A stretch of 64,000 bases of DNA from Pedobacter sp. Leaf41 (GTDB lineage: Bacteria; Bacteroidota; Bacteroidia; Sphingobacteriales; Sphingobacteriaceae): the NCBI RefSeq assembly GCF_001422545.1, contig NZ_LMLE01000001.1:1300127-1364126 (forward strand), read 5' to 3'. A program made the translations under genes and the position numbers. The notes under the pieces were generated by a model. That model made no database searches. It saw only the letters and a program-made list of their open reading frames with translations, and had not been told where the DNA came from. Shown one piece after another: positions 1-9,023 of the stretch. Numbering within the stretch: the stretch's first letter is position 1; every line of letters begins with the position of its first letter.

Positions 1-201
1 TTCTTTATTCGTGTCTTTAGCCAAAACTGATATTAATTTGCAAAAGCTATAAAGATAACATCATTCGTCGTTCTACGGCGGTTTTGTTGAAAAGTTGAGA
101 GATTGTTAATGATGACACAGAGACATCTGATAGTCTATTTGACTTTATTTTTAAAAATCATCTTAAAAAAATTACTTTAGGATAAATTTTACGCACTCGA
201 A

Positions 202-3200
202 ATGAAATCAAGTTTTTTTTCCCTTATATTTTTTTTATTTCTTGGATTTGCGGCAACGGCAGATACGTTCGTTGTGACAAGCAATTTAGATGCAGGAGCT
301 GGAACACTTCGGGAAGCACTGACTCTTGCCGCCGCAAATGGAACAATTCAGAAAGATTTCATAAACTTTAATCTTAAAGGGAACAGTGAAAATGAAAGAA
401 CGATTATATTGAAACAAGAGCTACCTTTTGTTACATCCAATATAGTAATTGATGCATCCACCCAGCCAGGATCGTTTCTGGGCATTAGCCCTGCCAAAAT
501 ATGTATAAAAGCAGACAGATCTGTTTATCAAACCACCGAGTATTACACAGGTTGTTTAAATTTAAGAAATGTAGAAAATGTTGAGATTTATAGTCTTTAC
601 ATTCGAGAATTCTATAGTTTAATAAATCAATATGGAGGTTTTGGTTTAACTCAATCTTCGGCAATCTACTTGCAGTTTGCCAAAAATATTATTGTTGGCG
701 CACCCGGCAAGGGTAATGTTTTTGATCTGGATTACATTTGTATTAACGCATCAACTAGCGACCAATATCAGATTGTAAACAGTAAAATCAAAATCCAATC
801 AAACTGGTTTGGTTTACATACCGATGGTAACCAAGGTGTTAGTGTTGGTATTTACATGAGACCGAATAGTTTAGGAAATTTATCTGCGGATGACTCTGAA
901 TTTGGTGGAATAGATGAAAGTTTTGGTAATATACTCGGTGGCTACACTTCGTATGGGTTAGCGTTTAGCGGCAAGAGTAATAATGTGCGCTTCAACAAAT
1001 TCGGTTTTGAGGCTAATAGTTTCTCGAACTCAAGTATTATACCTCTTTACTTATCAATAGATGGCGGAGAATTTTCCGATAACAAATCAACCAGATTCAG
1101 GATTGAATTAAATTTTAAAAGCAAAAATTTTAAAATTCTAAGGAATGAAGAATTATTTGATCCTTCAAAAGCATATTATGGCGGAATAGAAATGGCTTAC
1201 TCAGAAAATATTCAAATAGGATCTGATGACTTTCAGGATGTTAATATTTTTCTTCAAAATACAAATACCATAAAAAACTTTGGATCTAAAAATATTGAGA
1301 TCAGAAAAAACGTTATTTATTGCTCTGAATATGCATATTCAATAAGGGATCAGAAAAGTATTTCAATACAAGTTTTGGTAAACAACGATAGTGAATATTC
1401 TGGAATCGCAACCCCTAACTCAGAGGTATACATTTATAATGACAATACAGGTTGTACATCTTGTAGTCCAGTTAGTTTTTACTCTAAAATCAATGCGGAT
1501 GCATCTGGTAAATGGGCTATGACAGGAAACTTTAAAAGCACTAGATTTGTTGCCAATGCAACCTTAATTAATACTTCCAGTGAATTTACTCAACCTCATA
1601 TTAGGACGACAAATGGTAGCTGGTATTCAAGCGTAAATCCATCTTGCGGATTAAGTAATGGATCCTTGGAAATGTTGATGCCTGAACATATTTTAAGTGT
1701 TGAATGGTATAATTCGAAAGATGAAAAAGTTGGTGAAGGCTTGAGAGTAGAAAATTTACCTGCAGGAACATACTATGCATTAGGTTTTAATGGTAAGTGC
1801 TTTACTAAAGCTTCATCCGCCGTTTTGATTAATAATGAACCGACCTTTATTACCAATAATTTAAAGGTGCAACAGCCTTCTTGTGGAAAAAACAATGGTT
1901 CGATTACTGGAATAATTTATTATTCCGGAGGCTCAGCAAACGGAGTATGGTATGACGAAAATAAAAAGGAAGTTGCTAAAACTAATTTTTTAGACTTAAA
2001 TAACTTATATCCCGGTAGCTATACTTTAACTGTTACTACTCTTAATGGATGTTCAAAGTCTTATGGACCAATCATTCTCAAAAGCACAGAGGGACCAAAT
2101 ATAGAACGATCAAATCAAAAAATTCAGGCTGCAAACTGTAACAGTAGTGATGGTAGCATAAGGGGGATCTCTGCTACTGGATTAGGGCTGCTAGATTTTC
2201 TTTGGAAAGATAAAAATGGATTGATTTTGTCTAAGTCTGCAGATTTAACTGATGTTCGCAGTGGTGAATACACACTGGAGGTAAGAGATGAAAGTACATG
2301 CGGGTTATTGACAGCATCATTTTTTATTCCTGAAACAAATTCTATTTCAATTGATGTTACCAGATTGAATATTGGCAATGCAACCTGCAATTTATCTAAT
2401 GGTTCAATTACAGGTATTAACGTCAGTGCAAAGGATGAGTTAAAATGGTTTAATGAAAAAGGAGATGTAGTAGGTTTCGAGATAGATTTAAAAAACGTAC
2501 GATCAGGAAAATACAGGTTACAAATTTCAAATAGTCACTGCTCTAAAACAACTGAATTTTATACTATTCAAGAAAACACTAGCAACGAAAATTATTTGGT
2601 GATTAGAGAGATTGAAGACGCATTTTGTAATGGCAAAAATGGAAAAATAACGATTCGATTTAATGGGCACAGTCCGAAATCATTGAGATGGGCTGATGAA
2701 AGCAATAATTTTATTAGTAATCAAACTTCACTATCAAACCTTTCTAAAGGAAGCTATAAACTTTACATCACAAATGACAAAAATTGTGAAACCTTATATG
2801 ACGTTTTTATGGTGAACGAAATTGAACAGTTGAAAATTAACCAAGACGCATTAGTACTGGCAAATGATAAATGTGGCTTGCAAAAGGGCTTTATAAATGG
2901 TCTTATTGTTCAGGGTGGTATACCTCCATATCGTTACGAATGGAGAAATATAAAAAATGAACTTGTAGGTAATCAGTTAGAGTTAGCAAATGTATCAGTT
3001 AATAAATATGTTTTAACAGTTTATGATAGTAAAAACTGTACTGTCTTAAGCGATATTTTTAGTATCAATTTTGAGTCCTCTAAATTAATTCCTCCTAGTG
3101 ACATTGCACCGATTCAAATTTGTGCCTCCGGTAATGCCTCCTTTTCTTTGCCTGAAATCAAGCATGGGGACTATTTGCTCTACGATCAGAGAAATTCTTC

Positions 3201-3594
3201 TTTTCCAATTGCAAAAAGTCGAAATAGTTTCTCCGTTAATGTGATGCAATCACAGAATTATTTTGTTAGTTATTCTGAAGGTGCTTGTGAAAGCGAAAAA
3301 ACAGTTATTTCAATTGTAGTGGCTGAAAGCGCTATAGGTATTCCGAATTCATTTAGTCCTAATAATGATAATATAAATGATACTTGGTCGATAAAAGGGT
3401 TAAATAGTTATCCTGAGTTTATGATCAGGTTATTCAATAGAAATGGTATGCTAATTTTCTCTTCTTCAGATCCAAATTTTTCTTTTGATGGGAAAACTAA
3501 AGGTATTGAATTACCAATAGGTATCTATTACTACACCTTAAAACTTAGAACAGGTTGCTCAATTCTTTCTGGAAGTTTAACTTTACTTAGATAA
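202..3594 (+). CDS. Giant secreted surface protein with SprB-like repeats and T9SS type B sorting domain
   Basis: A 1130-residue protein with a signal peptide (residues 1-20, hydrophobic, ending ATA). Residues about 27-380 begin with a TLREAL motif and read like a parallel beta-helix. Residues about 480-950 hold six repeats, each starting with a Cys and a G-S/K-I step (for example NATCNLSNGSITGI), similar to the SprB repeats of gliding bacteria. The last 85 residues begin IPNSFSPNNDNINDTW and end in a beta-rich stretch; this is the gliding motility-associated C-terminal domain that type IX secretion uses to export and anchor proteins. A surface adhesin role is inferred. It stands alone, and the 200 bases upstream show no recognisable operon partner. 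Confidence 0.85.
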   Translation: MKSSFFSLIFFLFLGFAATADTFVVTSNLDAGAGTLREALTLAAANGTIQKDFINFNLKGNSENERTIILKQELPFVTSNIVIDASTQPGSFLGISPAKICIKADRSVYQTTEYYTGCLNLRNVENVEIYSLYIREFYSLINQYGGFGLTQSSAIYLQFAKNIIVGAPGKGNVFDLDYICINASTSDQYQIVNSKIKIQSNWFGLHTDGNQGVSVGIYMRPNSLGNLSADDSEFGGIDESFGNILGGYTSYGLAFSGKSNNVRFNKFGFEANSFSNSSIIPLYLSIDGGEFSDNKSTRFRIELNFKSKNFKILRNEELFDPSKAYYGGIEMAYSENIQIGSDDFQDVNIFLQNTNTIKNFGSKNIEIRKNVIYCSEYAYSIRDQKSISIQVLVNNDSEYSGIATPNSEVYIYNDNTGCTSCSPVSFYSKINADASGKWAMTGNFKSTRFVANATLINTSSEFTQPHIRTTNGSWYSSVNPSCGLSNGSLEMLMPEHILSVEWYNSKDEKVGEGLRVENLPAGTYYALGFNGKCFTKASSAVLINNEPTFITNNLKVQQPSCGKNNGSITGIIYYSGGSANGVWYDENKKEVAKTNFLDLNNLYPGSYTLTVTTLNGCSKSYGPIILKSTEGPNIERSNQKIQAANCNSSDGSIRGISATGLGLLDFLWKDKNGLILSKSADLTDVRSGEYTLEVRDESTCGLLTASFFIPETNSISIDVTRLNIGNATCNLSNGSITGINVSAKDELKWFNEKGDVVGFEIDLKNVRSGKYRLQISNSHCSKTTEFYTIQENTSNENYLVIREIEDAFCNGKNGKITIRFNGHSPKSLRWADESNNFISNQTSLSNLSKGSYKLYITNDKNCETLYDVFMVNEIEQLKINQDALVLANDKCGLQKGFINGLIVQGGIPPYRYEWRNIKNELVGNQLELANVSVNKYVLTVYDSKNCTVLSDIFSINFESSKLIPPSDIAPIQICASGNASFSLPEIKHGDYLLYDQRNSSFPIAKSRNSFSVNVMQSQNYFVSYSEGACESEKTVISIVVAESAIGIPNSFSPNNDNINDTWSIKGLNSYPEFMIRLFNRNGMLIFSSSDPNFSFDGKTKGIELPIGIYYYTLKLRTGCSILSGSLTLLR

Positions 3595-3708
3595 AACAAC
3601 TAAATGAAATCGACTCAAAATCAATTACTTGATAAATAAACTTAAGATTTAAAAACGTTTATTCTTACTATCTGTTAATTTAATAATTTTTAACTTAAAC
3701 TTTTTATT

Positions 3709-4023
3709 ATGACGATTCAACTGAATACCGACAAAAATTTAACCATTCACCAAGAATACGAAGATAAAATTAAAGGGGCAATCAATGATGCTTTAGGAAG
3801 GTTTGATGATCTAATTACCCGCTTAGAGGTACATCTATCTGACGAGAATGGCAGTAAAGAAGGCCTGGATGACAAACGTTGTTTAATTGAGGCAAAAATT
3901 GCCGGCAAAGAACCTATCGCGGTTACTAATCTTGGAAATAACTACGATTTGGCACTTAACGGGGCACTTTCAAAGTTAAAAAGTAAGCTCGAAACCATTG
4001 CTGGAAAAATGAAAGCACATTAA
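3709..4023 (+). CDS. HPF/RaiA family ribosome-associated (hibernation) protein
   Basis: A 104-residue cytoplasmic protein of the sigma-54 modulation/HPF-RaiA fold. The middle holds the family pattern SDENG...DKRCLIEAKIAG followed by PIAVTN, and the C-terminal helix has the usual AL.GALSKLKSKLET heptad. Members bind the 30S decoding centre and inactivate or store ribosomes when growth stops; that function comes from the family. It is the short type, without a C-terminal dimerisation domain. It is monocistronic, closed by its own hairpin terminator, and convergent with mqnA. The ATG follows an AT-rich leader with no Shine-Dalgarno sequence, as is usual in Bacteroidota. Confidence 0.8.
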   Translation: MTIQLNTDKNLTIHQEYEDKIKGAINDALGRFDDLITRLEVHLSDENGSKEGLDDKRCLIEAKIAGKEPIAVTNLGNNYDLALNGALSKLKSKLETIAGKMKAH

Positions 4024-4028
4024 AATTG

Positions 4029-4062
4029 AAAAGGCAATTCCAAAAATAGGGATTGCCCTTTT
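4029..4062 (+). terminator. Intrinsic terminator after the HPF/RaiA gene
   Basis: AAAAGGCAAT pairs with ATTGCCCTTTT with one bulged base, starting 5 bases after the stop codon. The A-run on one side and T-run on the other could let it work for both strands, also closing the convergent mqnA unit. Confidence 0.7.
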
Positions 4063-4145
4063 ACATCAGTTTATCCTCTAAAACCTTCAGATAAACCTTG
4101 AATGTTCCGAACTGGACGACCAATTAGTGATATAAGAAATTTGGT

Positions 4146-4886
4146 TTATATTCTTTCCTTCTCCAACTTTTCAATATAACCTAAGAACAATTTCAAGGCT
4201 TTAGTCCTGTCTTCTGTAACTTCAAATTGAAGTTTATGATACAAGTAATCTTCTAAATCGAAATTACTAACAACTGGCAAGTTTTTCAAAACTTCAATTC
4301 TGTTTGCTAATCCAAGTTGCAAAGCAATATTAAATTCAGCCTTAAACTCTGTAGAAATTTCTTTGTTTGCTACCCATGCAGCATACATAAAGGGTAAACC
4401 TGTAAAGTTTTTCCATTCCTCACCCATATCATAGGCAAAAGCATAATCATCTTTTTTTCCAAAAGTTCTATCACCTATCAAAACAACAGCATCAGTCTTG
4501 GCAGCGGGGTCTGTCGTAAATGCTACTTCTTGTTTCCAGTAAAACTTCAACAGCACCTTAGCCAGATTATTTGAAGTTCTGGAATGGGAATCCAGCCTCA
4601 AAGTTTTGATTTCTTTAACAGGAACATCACTAAAAATAAACACAGAATTAACTGCGCCATCGCTACCGATACAATAATCTGCAACAATATTCGCATTTGG
4701 AACCAAGGGAATTGCAGCCACGGGCATCAAACCCATATCTACCTCACCACTAATTACTTTAGCAGCGCAATCTGAAGGAATATCTAAACTTAATTCTATC
4801 TTATTAATGATGTCCGAATGCTCTAATCCGTATATAAAAGCTTTGGTGTTGGTATAGGCAACAGCCGATATTTTAATCTTATTCAA
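4146..4886 (-). CDS. mqnA: Chorismate dehydratase MqnA (futalosine menaquinone pathway)
   Basis: A 246-residue protein of the MqnA/MqnD periplasmic-binding-protein-like fold. The family signatures are the N-terminal ISAVAYTNTKAFIYGL, then SGEVDMGLMPVAAIP, SDGAVNSVFIFS, and LDSHSRTSNNLAKVLL, the last two being the substrate pocket. MqnA removes water from chorismate to give 3-[(1-carboxyvinyl)oxy]benzoate, the first step of the futalosine route to menaquinone. It lies downstream of a histidine phosphatase and mqnE on the same strand (gaps 44 and 93 bases), so the three may be co-transcribed. Length is normal for the family. Confidence 0.9.
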   Translation of the reverse strand: MNKIKISAVAYTNTKAFIYGLEHSDIINKIELSLDIPSDCAAKVISGEVDMGLMPVAAIPLVPNANIVADYCIGSDGAVNSVFIFSDVPVKEIKTLRLDSHSRTSNNLAKVLLKFYWKQEVAFTTDPAAKTDAVVLIGDRTFGKKDDYAFAYDMGEEWKNFTGLPFMYAAWVANKEISTEFKAEFNIALQLGLANRIEVLKNLPVVSNFDLEDYLYHKLQFEVTEDRTKALKLFLGYIEKLEKERI

Positions 4887-4930
4887 TGGTGTTATATATG
4901 TTTTGCGTTACGCGTTTGGCGTTAAGCAGA

Positions 4931-5554
4931 TTACCCAATTACTAAACCATCCAAATGAATGGCACTATTAAATTCAAGAACAGTGAACTTTCCATCTTCA
5001 AACCCCATTTTATATAAAACGGTATTTTGATGTGGAAATTCTGTCATTTCGCTTAGTGGTTTTTCAAGAAGAAGGCAAAGGAAAACACGCATTGCCCTAC
5101 CATGCATGCAAAGTAAAACGGTTTCTTCTTCAGGCCTTGTGGAAAGCAATTCCATTGGCTGTTTCAAGCGTTCGTAAACATCTTGAACACTTTCACCACC
5201 TTCAAAATGAGCTGCGTAATTGCCGTCTTCCCAGGCTTGCAACATTTCTCGAAAAGCATCTCTGGAATCTTCTGTATTCGGCTTACCTTCCCAAACTCCC
5301 CAAGCCAGTTCATCCAAACCAGAAAGTTTTTCCCAAGGTAATCCTGAATCAATAAACTTTTGAACGGTTTGCCAGGTACGTTTTAATTCAGAAGTATAAA
5401 TTTTATCGAAAGGAACATCCTTATATTTTTGGTAAAAAGCCTCCGCCTGGGCTCTTCCCGTATCGTTTAAGTCTGAATTTATACCTCTGCCTTGTACTAT
5501 TCCCTGTCTGTTAAGTTCTGTTTCGCCGTGGCGGATAATATAAATTTGCTTCAT
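4931..5554 (-). CDS. Histidine phosphatase family protein
   Basis: A 207-residue protein of the phosphoglycerate-mutase-like branch. The phosphohistidine motif RHGE is at residues 8-11, a second arginine follows in the TSELKRTWQT segment, the acid residue lies in FEGGESVQDVYER, and the second catalytic histidine is in LLCMHGRAMR near residue 150. Members remove phosphate from small molecules or proteins; the substrate cannot be read from the sequence. It sits between mqnE and mqnA on the same strand. A role in menaquinone or nucleotide handling is possible but is only suggested by position. Start ATG at 5554 with no competing upstream start. Confidence 0.85.
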   Translation of the reverse strand: MKQIYIIRHGETELNRQGIVQGRGINSDLNDTGRAQAEAFYQKYKDVPFDKIYTSELKRTWQTVQKFIDSGLPWEKLSGLDELAWGVWEGKPNTEDSRDAFREMLQAWEDGNYAAHFEGGESVQDVYERLKQPMELLSTRPEEETVLLCMHGRAMRVFLCLLLEKPLSEMTEFPHQNTVLYKMGFEDGKFTVLEFNSAIHLDGLVIG

Positions 5555-5647
5555 TTTTTAAAATTATTGAATGATTAATTTTGAATGATTGAATTAAATT
5601 AAGCGTTTTGCACTAATTCACTCATTTTTCATTCAGTCATTCTATCA

Positions 5648-6841
5648 TTAGTTTACGACTGGTAACTTATAATAAGCTGGTTTCTTTTCTTCCTCAAAAA
5701 CAACGTTCTCGAAGTCGGTAACTACGTTATATAAGGTATCACGTTCTATCGCTTTTCGCCCAACCTGTTTAATCAATTCAACCAATTCGCGAGTACTCAT
5801 TGCAGGGGTTTGCTCTTCAGCCCCAGCCATGGAGTAAATTTTTGTCGTATCATCTAGAGTTCCATCAATATCGTCAACACCATAATTTAATGACAGTTGA
5901 GCAGTTTCGCGACTAATCATTGCCCAATAAGCCTTAATATGGTCGAAGTTGTCCATGTAAATACGGGCGATGGCATAATTCCTCAAATCTTCGATTACTG
6001 AAGATTCGGCTACATTGCTCATTTGATTGTGTTGGTTCCTGAATTTTAAAGGAATAAAAGTTTGAAAACCTCCAGTTCTATCCTGCAAATCACGGAGTTT
6101 TTCCATGTGATCAACACGGTGTTTAAACTCCTCGATATGGCCATAAAGCATCGTTGCGTTACTTCTCATTCCTAACTTATGCCATTCCTCGTGTATCGCC
6201 AGCCATTGTTCACCAGTGCACTTATCTTTAGCAATTTGCTCGCGTATTTCAGGATGAAAAATCTCAGCACCGCCCCCAGGCATAGATTGTAAACCAGCAT
6301 CTTTCATCAACTTCATACCGGTAGCATAATCAATTTTAGCTTTCTTGAAAATGTAATGGTATTCAACGGGTGTTAATGCTTTAACGTGCAAATCAGGACG
6401 ATGCGCTCTGATTGCAGTAAATAATGCAGAATAGAAAGCCACATCATATTGAGGCAAAACACCGCCTACAATATGTACTTCGGTAACAGGCTCATCATCG
6501 TATTTTTTAACAATATCGAGCATTTGTTCCATCGTTAAAGCCCAGCCTTCTTCTTTTTGCTTTATCAAACGGGAATAAGAACAAAACTTACAATCATAAA
6601 CACAAAGATTTGTAGGCTCTAAATGGAAATTGCGATTGAAATAAGTCTTATCACCATGTTTTTCCTCACGGATGAAGTTTGCCAAAACCCCCAGATAACC
6701 TAATTCTGCATGCTCGTAAAGGTAAACGCCTTCATCAAAAGTAATCCGTTCTTTATGGAGAACTTTATGTGCTATGTTTTGTAGTTCAGTTGATAATGAA
6801 GTATCAGCTAATATTTTTTCAACTTGCTCAGTTGTATTCAT
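5648..6841 (-). CDS. mqnE: Aminofutalosine synthase MqnE (radical SAM)
   Basis: A 397-residue radical-SAM enzyme. Cys80, Cys84 and Cys87 (CVYDCKFC) form the CX3CX2C cluster site. Further family marks are HIVGGVLPQ, SMPGGGAEIF, and FIPLKFRNQHNQMS, the last typical of MqnE rather than MqnC. It joins the MqnA product to SAM and gives aminofutalosine. A TTG 21 bases upstream (6862) would extend the frame by seven residues, but that codon lies inside a promoter -7 element (TACTTTTG, 6860-6867), so ATG 6841 is the start. With mqnA 760 bases downstream, it shows that menaquinone is made by the futalosine route. Confidence 0.92.
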   Translation of the reverse strand: MNTTEQVEKILADTSLSTELQNIAHKVLHKERITFDEGVYLYEHAELGYLGVLANFIREEKHGDKTYFNRNFHLEPTNLCVYDCKFCSYSRLIKQKEEGWALTMEQMLDIVKKYDDEPVTEVHIVGGVLPQYDVAFYSALFTAIRAHRPDLHVKALTPVEYHYIFKKAKIDYATGMKLMKDAGLQSMPGGGAEIFHPEIREQIAKDKCTGEQWLAIHEEWHKLGMRSNATMLYGHIEEFKHRVDHMEKLRDLQDRTGGFQTFIPLKFRNQHNQMSNVAESSVIEDLRNYAIARIYMDNFDHIKAYWAMISRETAQLSLNYGVDDIDGTLDDTTKIYSMAGAEEQTPAMSTRELVELIKQVGRKAIERDTLYNVVTDFENVVFEEEKKPAYYKLPVVN

Positions 6842-6859
6842 TCCTGATTTTATTTTGCA

Positions 6860-6867
6860 CAAAAGTA
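6860..6867 (-). promoter_or_regulatory. Bacteroidota -7 promoter element for mqnE
   Basis: Reads TACTTTTG on the minus strand, an exact match to TAnnTTTG, 19 bases ahead of the chosen ATG. The -33 part is weak (TTTTC about 20 bases upstream), so confidence is moderate. It decides the start codon of mqnE. Confidence 0.5.
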
Positions 6868-7051
6868 CAATATTGAGGCGATTTGAAAATCATTTTGTTG
6901 TAACAAACGAATAGTTCACTGGCCGATTGGTTTATTAGTCATTGGGTTGGGCGCCATAACCAATGATACTAATAGACTATTGAACAAATGAACTAAACAA
7001 AAAAAAACACCTCTTTTCAGAAGTGCTTTCAATATATTACTAAGGTTTTTA

Positions 7052-7546
7052 TTAGTTTACTGCCGGCGAAAACGTCAACACGATATTTGCTGTTTTGCCT
7101 CCAAATTCAATCGGAGATTTCATCACCATATTGCCTTTTGAAAGTTGTGTTAACACCAGGCGATATCCTTCTGTAACGTTTTTAGCTTTATCACCTTCAT
7201 AGATTTTCTTAAATTGAAAAGTTTCTTCTGATGGCGTAGCCGACCAAAAAATAGTTTGCATTACCTCGCCACAAGTGCTTGATGCTGGTAAAGTGTATGA
7301 TCCGTTTCCGCTATTGGTTAATTTCCATGTACTTCCCTGAAAACATTTGTACGATTTTTCTCCAAACAAACCTTGCACAGCTTGATCTGGCAAGCCCTCT
7401 AAGGCCACGTTGTTTAAAACCCAAGTTCCTGTAACGGTACCTCTACCGCCACTAATACCTGTTGCAGCGTTTTTAGTTGATGAACAACTTTGTAACATTA
7501 CTAAAGTAGAACATGCTATTGCGATAGCTATAAATAATCTTTTCAT
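7052..7546 (-). CDS. Small lipoprotein, lipocalin/META-like
   Basis: A 164-residue envelope lipoprotein. A 20-residue signal peptide ends in the lipobox LQSC with the lipidated Cys at 21, followed by SSTKNA. The mature part opens with GTWVLNNVALEGLP, the usual first strand of lipocalin-like and META domains in Bacteroidota, and has Cys residues at YKCFQG and SSTCGEV that may form a disulfide. The exact function is unknown. It is divergent from the next gene and separated from mqnE by about 200 bases, so it is probably its own unit. Two other small lipoproteins of this general plan occur in the window (14632-15087 and 55182-55637). Confidence 0.7.
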   Translation of the reverse strand: MKRLFIAIAIACSTLVMLQSCSSTKNAATGISGGRGTVTGTWVLNNVALEGLPDQAVQGLFGEKSYKCFQGSTWKLTNSGNGSYTLPASSTCGEVMQTIFWSATPSEETFQFKKIYEGDKAKNVTEGYRLVLTQLSKGNMVMKSPIEFGGKTANIVLTFSPAVN

Positions 7547-7668
7547 TTTAGTTTAATTTAATTTCGGGAAACTGTTTACATAAATCTTGCCAAAACAATT
7601 TCGAACCTTAAATTAGCAGCAAATTATTAATTTGCAATGCAATTATTTTGCACTACAATCAAATCATT

Positions 7669-8784
7669 ATGAAACCCGAAACCCTTGCTATTCACGCATC
7701 TAATCTTGTTAAAAACAATACCGGAGATGTTACCCCGCCAATAAACTTATCGACAACTTTTTTTCGTGATGAGAATGGAGGCTATCCTGGAGGGCACATG
7801 TATAGCCGCGTGAGCAACCCGAACAGGTCTGCTTTAGAAAACACTGTAGCTAAATTAGAATATGGGGAAGATGCAGCAGCTTTTGCTTCTGGAAATAATT
7901 GTGGAATGAGTTTGTTCCAAGCACTAAAACCTGGCAGCCACATTATTGCTCCGGATGACATGTATTGGGGAATAAAAAAGCAGCTTCTCACCATATTTAA
8001 TGAAGTTTTAGAATTCGATTTTGTTGATCAAACGGACTTGGAACTAATTAAATCGAGTATAAAACCAAACACAAAATTAATTTGGATTGAAACCCCATCA
8101 AACCCATTATTAAAGATTACGGATATTGAAGAAATCGGGAAAATTGCAAAGCAGAATAACATTACCTTTGCTTGCGACAGTACCTTCGCCTCTCCTATTT
8201 TACAAAACCCAATTTTATTAGGCGCTGACATTGTAATGCATAGTAGCACTAAATATTTAGGTGGTCACAGCGATGTTTTAGGTGGAATCTTGGTCACTGC
8301 CAAAAAAGATGAGCTTTGGGAAAGAATAAAAAATATACAACAAACCGGTGGAGCGGTTCCTTCTCCGTTTGATTGTTACCTACTCTGTAGAAGTATAAAA
8401 ACCCTGGCTTACCGCATGAAGGGCCATTGCGAAAACGGCAAATTAGTTGCGCAATATCTGGTTAACCATCCAAAAGTAGAGGCTGTATTCTTCCCCGGAT
8501 TAGAAACGCATCCTCAATATGAGATTGCTAAAAAACAGATGAAGGATTTTGGTGGAATGATGTCTTTCTTAGTTAAAGGTGATGTGGAAGAAACGAGCAG
8601 AGTGGTTAATAAAGTAAAGTTATTTGCGCAAGCAACCAGCTTAGGAGGCGTGGAAAGTTTAATTGAACACCGCTATTCAGTTGAGGGACCAGACAGTAAA
8701 ACCCCAAAAAACTTATTAAGAATTTCTGTTGGTTTGGAGCACGTGGATGATATTATTGCTGATTTAGCACAAGCACTTAGGTAA
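7669..8784 (+). CDS. Trans-sulfuration PLP enzyme (cystathionine gamma-synthase/beta- or gamma-lyase family)
   Basis: A 371-residue Cys/Met-metabolism PLP enzyme. Marks are the tetramer-contact motif YSRVSNPN near residue 45, FASGNN, IETPSNPLLKITDI, and the PLP-lysine motif HSSTKYLGGHSD (Lys about 195). The C-terminal SLGGVESLIEHR is the usual substrate-side segment. It handles cystathionine or homoserine esters; synthase and lyase cannot be told apart by eye. The open frame extends to a TTG at 7648, but ATG 7669 aligns with the family N terminus (MKPETLAIHASN). Unlike the methionine genes downstream, it has no SAM riboswitch in front. Confidence 0.88.
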   Translation: MKPETLAIHASNLVKNNTGDVTPPINLSTTFFRDENGGYPGGHMYSRVSNPNRSALENTVAKLEYGEDAAAFASGNNCGMSLFQALKPGSHIIAPDDMYWGIKKQLLTIFNEVLEFDFVDQTDLELIKSSIKPNTKLIWIETPSNPLLKITDIEEIGKIAKQNNITFACDSTFASPILQNPILLGADIVMHSSTKYLGGHSDVLGGILVTAKKDELWERIKNIQQTGGAVPSPFDCYLLCRSIKTLAYRMKGHCENGKLVAQYLVNHPKVEAVFFPGLETHPQYEIAKKQMKDFGGMMSFLVKGDVEETSRVVNKVKLFAQATSLGGVESLIEHRYSVEGPDSKTPKNLLRISVGLEHVDDIIADLAQALR

Positions 8785-8791
8785 TTTAAAC

Positions 8792-8818
8792 CGTCATTGC
8801 GAGGCACGAAGCAATCTT
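8792..8818 (+). repeat. Dispersed short repeat, CGTCATTGCGAGG type
   Basis: The 5' part CGTCATTGCGAGGCACGAAG is followed by CAATCTT. The same sequence with one change occurs at 24159-24184, and a related form occurs at 23443-23466. It lies just after the trans-sulfuration gene in a 239-base non-coding stretch. Such elements are common between genes in this phylum. Confidence 0.6.
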
Positions 8819-9023
8819 AAAACTGTGGGTTATAGCAAATGAAATAAGATTGCTAACGGTGTTTCAAATAGAAATCCTAGTAATGACTTGCTGACAAAAC
8901 TCTGTTTTTAAATCCCAGCCTACGGGTGGCAAACTATTTAGCGTTACCCCTTTCTCATCGTGGCTACAACTAAAAGCGGGATTGTAAATTCTTGACAATT
9001 ACAGTCCCGCTCTTATTCAAAAT

